Below the pieces are notes generated by a model. It searched no databases and was not told the DNA's origin. It was given only the letters and a program-made list of their open reading frames with translations. Of a stretch of DNA of 25,205 nucleotides, positions 21,703 to 25,205 are shown one piece after another; position 1 is the first letter of the stretch, and the number at the start of each line of letters is the position of its first letter. The DNA lies in NCBI GenBank assembly GCA_032906705.1, contig JAJTZC010000018.1, positions 1 through 25,205 of the forward strand, written 5' to 3'. The DNA comes from DASPPF01 sp032906705. Lineage in GTDB: Archaea > Thermoproteota > Nitrososphaeria > Nitrososphaerales > Gagatemarchaeaceae. The translations under genes and the position numbers were made by a program.

Positions 21703-22665
21703 TTGAAGGGAAAGGACATCCTCAGTCTGGCCGAACTCTCTACGGCCGACATGAAGCTCCTACTCGACCTGTCAGCTTCGCTCAAGCGGCGCAGAACCTC
21801 AGGGCTCGGGTCGAATACCCTGAAGGGCAAGTCGGTCGCGATGGTCTTCGAAAAGCCGAGCACCAGGACAAGGGTCAGCTTCCAGGTTGCCGTCAAAGAG
21901 CTTGGGGCTTTCCCAATCAGCCTTAGCACAAGCGAGCTGCAGCTGGGAAGGGGTGAGACAATCGAGGACACCGCTCGCGTGCTTTCGCGCTACGTGCACG
22001 CCGCGATGGCTAGGGTGAACAAACACGGCGACCTCGAGAGGCTGGCCACGGCTTCGAGCGTCCCGGTAATCAACGGGCTGAGCGACCTTTTCCACCCGAT
22101 GCAGACTCTCGCGGACCTACTCACGCTCAGGGAGCGCGCAGGAAAGCTCGAGGGACTCCATGTCGCCTGGGTCGGCGACGGGGACAACGTGTGCAACTCC
22201 TGGCTATACGGCTCCGCCATAACCGGGATCCACTTCACTGCGGCCACCCCAATAGGGTACGGGCCGCTGGCCTCTGCCGTCAGTGAGGGCTCAGCGCTAG
22301 CGCGCTCGACCGGCGGTAGCATCACTCTAGTGAACGAACCCGAGCGCGCAGTGAAGGGCGCCGACTGCGTAATGACTGACACGTACATCTCAATGGGTGA
22401 GGAGCAGGAAAGGGCAAAACGGGTCAGGACATTCCTGCCAAAGTACCAGGTCAACAGACGCCTGATGTCCCTTGCGAAACGGGGCGCGATTTTCCAGCAC
22501 TGCCTCCCGGCCCACAGGGGCGAGGAAGTCACTGCCGACGTCATCGACGGCCCGCAGTCCGCAGTCTTCGATGAGGCTGAGAACAGACTCCACACTGCGA
22601 AGGCAATGCTGTGCTTCCTGCTCCTGGGAAGGAAAGATCTCTCGTCCCTAGTCAGAAACCGCTGA
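21703..22665 (+). CDS. argF: Ornithine carbamoyltransferase
   Basis: The 320-aa enzyme joins ornithine and carbamoyl phosphate to make citrulline in arginine synthesis. S53-T-R-T-R57 binds carbamoyl phosphate, H131-P-M-Q follows in the same site, and the ornithine side has D-x-x-x-S-M-G-E-like T-Y-I-S-M-G-E-E. H266-C-L-P269 marks an ornithine rather than an aspartate carbamoyltransferase. Length is normal. The TTG start lies about 33 nt from GCTTAAACG, so it has its own promoter after ftsY. Its 3' end overlaps by 14 nt the convergent alkyltransferase gene. Confidence 0.96.
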   Translation: MKGKDILSLAELSTADMKLLLDLSASLKRRRTSGLGSNTLKGKSVAMVFEKPSTRTRVSFQVAVKELGAFPISLSTSELQLGRGETIEDTARVLSRYVHAAMARVNKHGDLERLATASSVPVINGLSDLFHPMQTLADLLTLRERAGKLEGLHVAWVGDGDNVCNSWLYGSAITGIHFTAATPIGYGPLASAVSEGSALARSTGGSITLVNEPERAVKGADCVMTDTYISMGEEQERAKRVRTFLPKYQVNRRLMSLAKRGAIFQHCLPAHRGEEVTADVIDGPQSAVFDEAENRLHTAKAMLCFLLLGRKDLSSLVRNR

Positions 22666-22966
22666 AGAGGAACTCGGAAAGGTCGATTCGCCCGTCCCTG
22701 ACCCTCACGCCCTCTTTTATCAGCAACCTCGCCTTGGTGGGCACCCCTCCGGCTCCGCCATAGCCAGCCAGGCTCCCGTCCTGCCTCACAACCCTATGGC
22801 ATGGGATGACTATCGGGGTGGGGTTGGCCCTCAGAGCCGCTCCGACCGCTCTGCTCGCTCTAGGCATACCCATCCTGCGTGCTATGGCCCCGTAAGTTGT
22901 GACCTTTCCAGACGGGACCTTGGACGTCAGCCGGTAAACTCTCGCCGCGAAATTCGAGACGCTCAG
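22652..22966 (-). CDS. ogt: Small O6-alkylguanine-DNA alkyltransferase (CTG start)
   Basis: The protein repairs O6-alkylguanine by moving the alkyl group to its own cysteine. Read from CTG 22966 it is 104 aa, with N-F-A-A-R-V-Y-R, K-V-P-S-G-K-V-T-T-Y-G-A-I-A-R, R-A-S-R-A-V-G-x-A (Arg finger and helix-turn-helix), the Asn hinge N48, and the active site P55-C56-H57-R58. The intact Cys separates it from alkyltransferase-like proteins. The first ATG is at 22873 and would cut off the first 31 conserved residues; no ATG, GTG or TTG lies between the upstream stop and that point. CTG overlaps the stop of dtdA in a CTGA arrangement and follows GAGGTGAT, an 8-nt Shine-Dalgarno match, with 6 nt spacing. 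CTG initiation is therefore well supported. The larger N-terminal domain is absent. Confidence 0.92.
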   Translation of the reverse strand: MSVSNFAARVYRLTSKVPSGKVTTYGAIARRMGMPRASRAVGAALRANPTPIVIPCHRVVRQDGSLAGYGGAGGVPTKARLLIKEGVRVRDGRIDLSEFLFSGF

Positions 22967-23790
22967 ACCCTCATCACCTCTAGTCCAAACTTCCCCGCGA
23001 GGTTCGATATCTTATCTTTATGTTCGCCCAGCCCCTTCCAGTCCAAGGCCGCGTACCTCACTGGCGCAGTAGTCTTCGAGAGCATCTCCCCCATCATAGC
23101 CTCATCGACATCCTTCAGCGCATACTTGGGGACAACGAAGGAGAGCGCCACGTCGCTGTCCGCCAAGAGCCCGGTGAACTTGTCAGGGTAGTGGGTGCCA
23201 CCGAATCCCAGTGCGACCTTGCTCCAGACCTTGCGCTGCTGGAGACTCTCCATCAACGAATCTGCCGCTATCCCTGCGGCCGCGGTATCGCTCCAGTTCC
23301 TTTCCGTTGACCCTATCTCCACAAAGAGAACGGGTTTCGCGAGCGACGTGGGCCCGTGGTGCGTCGCCTCGATGGTGATGTCGTAGTTCTCCACCTTGGC
23401 TTTCCTGCTCGAGAGGGTGTTCATGTAGTTCTTCAACAGGTCTGGGTTGACCCTGCTGAGTTCTTTCGCCCTTCCGCCGTGCTTCGCTTCCGCAGAGAAG
23501 TTCCCAGTGGTGTGGGCCGTCAGTGCGGCAATGCCAGACTCTGCGCTGTGCCTTGAGAGGAAGATGTACGCCTGAGGGTTGAAGTACGCGTCAAGGTCCG
23601 GCGGCTCAACGATCACACCTTCGAAGAAGAAGAGCAGTATCGAATCCTTCTGGTATACCGGCTTCCCGAGAAGGTTGACCCCTGTCGACTCGAAGCCATG
23701 TCGGTTGATCAGGGCTGCCGCCAGCGTCGACGAAGCGGGTTCGTTCGAAGTTGCCACGAGCACGGTCGCTGGCTCCCCTTGGGGAATCAT
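22963..23790 (-). CDS. dtdA: D-aminoacyl-tRNA deacylase, archaeal DTD2/GEK1 type
   Basis: This enzyme removes D-amino acids wrongly attached to tRNAs. The protein matches the archaeal/plant family: A-T-V-L-V-A-T-S-N-E-P-A-S at the start, a central I-E-A-T-H-H-G-P-T-S-L motif, F-V-E-I-G-S-T-E-x-x-W, and A-L-G-F-G-G-T-H-Y-P-D-K-F-T with paired His that fit a metal or catalytic site. ATG 23790 (275 aa) is chosen over the TTG at 23811 because the TATA-like ATTAATACC on this strand (about 23814-23823) lies 25-30 nt upstream. The C-terminal ATGAGGGTCTGA overlaps the CTG start of the alkyltransferase gene, so the two are translationally coupled. Confidence 0.94.
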   Translation of the reverse strand: MIPQGEPATVLVATSNEPASSTLAAALINRHGFESTGVNLLGKPVYQKDSILLFFFEGVIVEPPDLDAYFNPQAYIFLSRHSAESGIAALTAHTTGNFSAEAKHGGRAKELSRVNPDLLKNYMNTLSSRKAKVENYDITIEATHHGPTSLAKPVLFVEIGSTERNWSDTAAAGIAADSLMESLQQRKVWSKVALGFGGTHYPDKFTGLLADSDVALSFVVPKYALKDVDEAMMGEMLSKTTAPVRYAALDWKGLGEHKDKISNLAGKFGLEVMRV

Positions 23791-23872
23791 CTCGCATATG
23801 TCGAGCCACAACTGGTATTAATGATGCGAAGCCCCTTCGGACCGCACGAGTGAATGGAGCGGGCCGTTCCGG

Positions 23873-24598
23873 CTACGTCGTTCCTTTGAGCTCGTGGTAC
23901 GACTCTACGGCCTCTCTCGCGACGAAGGCGAGTACCGCCCCAGTCGCCAGGTAGTCAGCCCACCAAAGTCCGAGGAAGAATTCCAACGCCAGCCCTCCTA
24001 AGAGCGCGACTGACATGAAGAAGCAGGTCGCCGACTCAACCGAGTCGAACACAAGGGGCAGGCATCTAGTCTCCTTCCCTAACTTCCTCTTCTCCAGCCA
24101 GAGGTATGGCATGATGACTGCCGAACCGGCTGCGATGGCGAGCCCCCACGGCGACCCCGCTGCCCTCAGGCCTGCAAAGTACGAGTACGCCGCACCCAGG
24201 CCGACAGCGGGAATGAGAGCGAAGAGCAAGCCGCTCGCGAGCCTCGCAGTGCCCCCACCATGCCCTTCCTGGCTTCCTTCGTCTCTCCGTAGATGAGCCA
24301 GCACCGCAAACCCAGAGAGGAGTTCCACCAGGCTGTCGCCGCCGAACGCCAGGAGGGCAAGGCTGCCCGCAACCAATCCCGCGGCTATCGCGCCAACCGC
24401 CTCGACTCCCATCCATCCCGCGCTGATGTATTCCACCTTGATCCCTCTGATTATCTTGGAATGCCTCCAAGACTGATGAGTGTCTGGGCAGCAGCATGAA
24501 ACGCAGTTGGTGCACTCAGCTGGCGTTATGCAGCTCGCGCACGAGCTCTCTCCGCAGGCGCAGGAGGAGCAAGATACTGAGAACGGCGCGACGGTCAT
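23873..24598 (-). CDS. CDF-like cation transporter with Cys-rich N-terminus
   Basis: The 241-aa protein has a 45-residue N-terminal tail with ten cysteines, partly in C-x-C, C-x2-C and C-C-C patterns, then about six transmembrane helices. Helix 2 carries F-G-G-D88-S-L-V-E92, which aligns with the D-S-L-V-D metal site of YiiP-type zinc exporters. Helix 5 has D185-S-V-E188 where the usual pattern is H-x3-D. The C-terminal cytoplasmic domain of normal CDF proteins is missing. The protein is therefore a short, divergent cation diffusion facilitator, probably a metal exporter with a metal-binding tail; the metal is unknown. AGGGTTAATTC, about 30 nt upstream, suggests a leaderless ATG. Confidence 0.8.
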   Translation of the reverse strand: MTVAPFSVSCSSCACGESSCASCITPAECTNCVSCCCPDTHQSWRHSKIIRGIKVEYISAGWMGVEAVGAIAAGLVAGSLALLAFGGDSLVELLSGFAVLAHLRRDEGSQEGHGGGTARLASGLLFALIPAVGLGAAYSYFAGLRAAGSPWGLAIAAGSAVIMPYLWLEKRKLGKETRCLPLVFDSVESATCFFMSVALLGGLALEFFLGLWWADYLATGAVLAFVAREAVESYHELKGTT

Positions 24599-24693
24599 CA
24601 GGAGGGGTTTTTCGTCGCCGCTTTGAATTAACCCTTGCCCTCAATTCCGCCAAAACATATAAGCGGCGGGGAGCCTCGAACGAAGTCTGAAAG

Positions 24694-24861
24694 ATGGGGT
24701 TCAGAGATTTCCTGAAATCCGTGCAATCCATATTCAGGCTGTCCCACAAGAGCGGCAGGGAGGAGTTCACACTCTACCTGAAGCTTGTCAGCCTTGGCAT
24801 CGCGGTTGTCGGAACCATCGGCTTCCTCATCAAACTGATTGGCAACATATTCTTCGGGTGA
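24694..24861 (+). CDS. secE: Protein translocase subunit SecE (Sec61 gamma)
   Basis: ATG 24694 to TGA 24861 encodes 55 residues, the normal archaeal size. An amphipathic N-terminal helix (FRDFLKSVQSIFRLSHKSGREEF, shortened in practice to the surface helix) precedes one membrane span (LVSLGIAVVGTIGFLIKLI). SecE clamps SecY at the cytoplasmic side. ACATATAAGC (about 24655-24664) lies 30-35 nt upstream. In many archaea nusG and L11 follow secE; here the next gene is on the opposite strand. Confidence 0.93.
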   Translation: MGFRDFLKSVQSIFRLSHKSGREEFTLYLKLVSLGIAVVGTIGFLIKLIGNIFFG

Positions 24862-24923
24862 GCATCAGCCGGCGCGGCTGCAGCACAACCGCCCACAAAT
24901 GTGACTGATACCCAGGGTCCCAC

Positions 24924-25205
24924 TTAGCCGCTAGAGCTCTTCAGAGCCCACGCCCACCGGTTCGTGAGCCCCTCGCCCCTGCTTTTGACTACGAAACGCG
25001 AAAGGATGCTTTCCCATTCTCCCTTGTCCACTCTCCTTCTGTCCTTCTTGCCTCCGAACTTGGTCACGCTGAAGAAGACCCTGCCTCCTGGTTTCAAGAT
25101 TCGTCGTATCTCCCGCAACGCGCCTTCGTGGTCGAGCATGCAGCAGATCAGTCCCTTCGCCAGCACTACGTCGGTCACGGCGTCCGGAATGTATCCGATG
25201 TCCGC
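24924..25205 (-). CDS. SAM-dependent methyltransferase, class I (5' end missing)
   Basis: Only the C-terminal 93 residues are inside the window; the frame is open to base 25205. V-T-D-V-V-L-A-K-G-L-I-C-C-M-L-D-H is the strand-4 region, followed by A-L-R-E-I-R-R-I-L-K-P-G-G-R-V-F-F-S-V-T, the post-motif III of UbiE/Methyltransf_11-type enzymes. The SAM-binding motif I is beyond the edge. The acceptor substrate cannot be named. It ends 62 nt after the convergent secE. Confidence 0.88.
   Translation of the reverse strand, partial: ADIGYIPDAVTDVVLAKGLICCMLDHEGALREIRRILKPGGRVFFSVTKFGGKKDRRRVDKGEWESILSRFVVKSRGEGLTNRWAWALKSSSG

Noticed and set aside
1..25205. CRISPR array, insertion sequence, prophage or integrase
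   Set aside because: I saw no regularly spaced repeats, transposase or integrase motifs, or terminal inverted repeats. Apart from the DpnI-like gene and possibly fic, the content is ordinary chromosome.

Overview
The window is archaeal chromosome. The evidence is a dense set of archaeal/eukaryotic-type information genes: TFB (TFIIB homologue), ribosomal proteins S19e, L39e and L31e, aIF6, PDCD5-type protein, prefoldin alpha, FtsY, Nep1, RNase P subunit Rpp21/Rnp4, DTD2-type D-aminoacyl-tRNA deacylase and SecE. Two tRNA genes appear to carry small introns in the D-loop. The DNA is GC-rich. Most first-of-transcript genes have a TATA-like box about 25-35 nt before an ATG, GTG or TTG start, so leaderless or very short-leader mRNAs seem to be the rule. 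A TACK-type lineage (Nitrososphaeria/Thaumarchaeota or Bathyarchaeia-like) fits the gene set, but that placement is inference.

Layout. 1-2.6 kb: the 3' part of an MFS drug exporter, then TFB, whose N-terminal start is problematic. 2.7-4.1 kb: two divergent sensory/regulatory proteins (ACT-like and tandem Lrp-type RAM) around a promoter with two palindromes. 4.1-5.2 kb: a low-GC segment encoding a clear homologue of the methyl-directed restriction enzyme DpnI, beside a split tRNA-Phe. 5.2-8.0 kb: an SRPBCC protein, two small exported proteins and a Fic AMPylase-family protein. 8.1-11 kb: a large MMPL/RND-type exporter. 11-13 kb: a small membrane protein, a deazaflavin-type nitroreductase fold, two tiny overlapping ORFs, and a 456-bp stretch without a convincing gene. 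13-17 kb: a run of exported or membrane redox-type genes (DUF1800, DUF1501, cupredoxin, VKOR). 17.2-21.7 kb: split tRNA-Gly, nep1 divergent from rnp4, then the translation/secretion cluster rps19e-PDCD5-rpl39e-rpl31e-eif6-pfdA-ftsY. 21.7-25.2 kb: argF, convergent with an operon of dtdA and a small O6-alkylguanine-DNA alkyltransferase, then a Cys-rich CDF-like transporter, secE, and a truncated SAM methyltransferase.

The housekeeping block supports ribosome assembly, tRNA maturation and co-translational targeting. The accessory parts concern defence (DpnI-like, Fic), efflux (MFS, MMPL, CDF) and extracytoplasmic redox or secretion. The most notable items are the archaeal DpnI homologue with altered catalytic and zinc-ligand residues, the two D-loop tRNA insertions (one tRNA also has C33), and two genes whose conserved N-termini lie upstream of any ATG/GTG/TTG and suggest CTG initiation.
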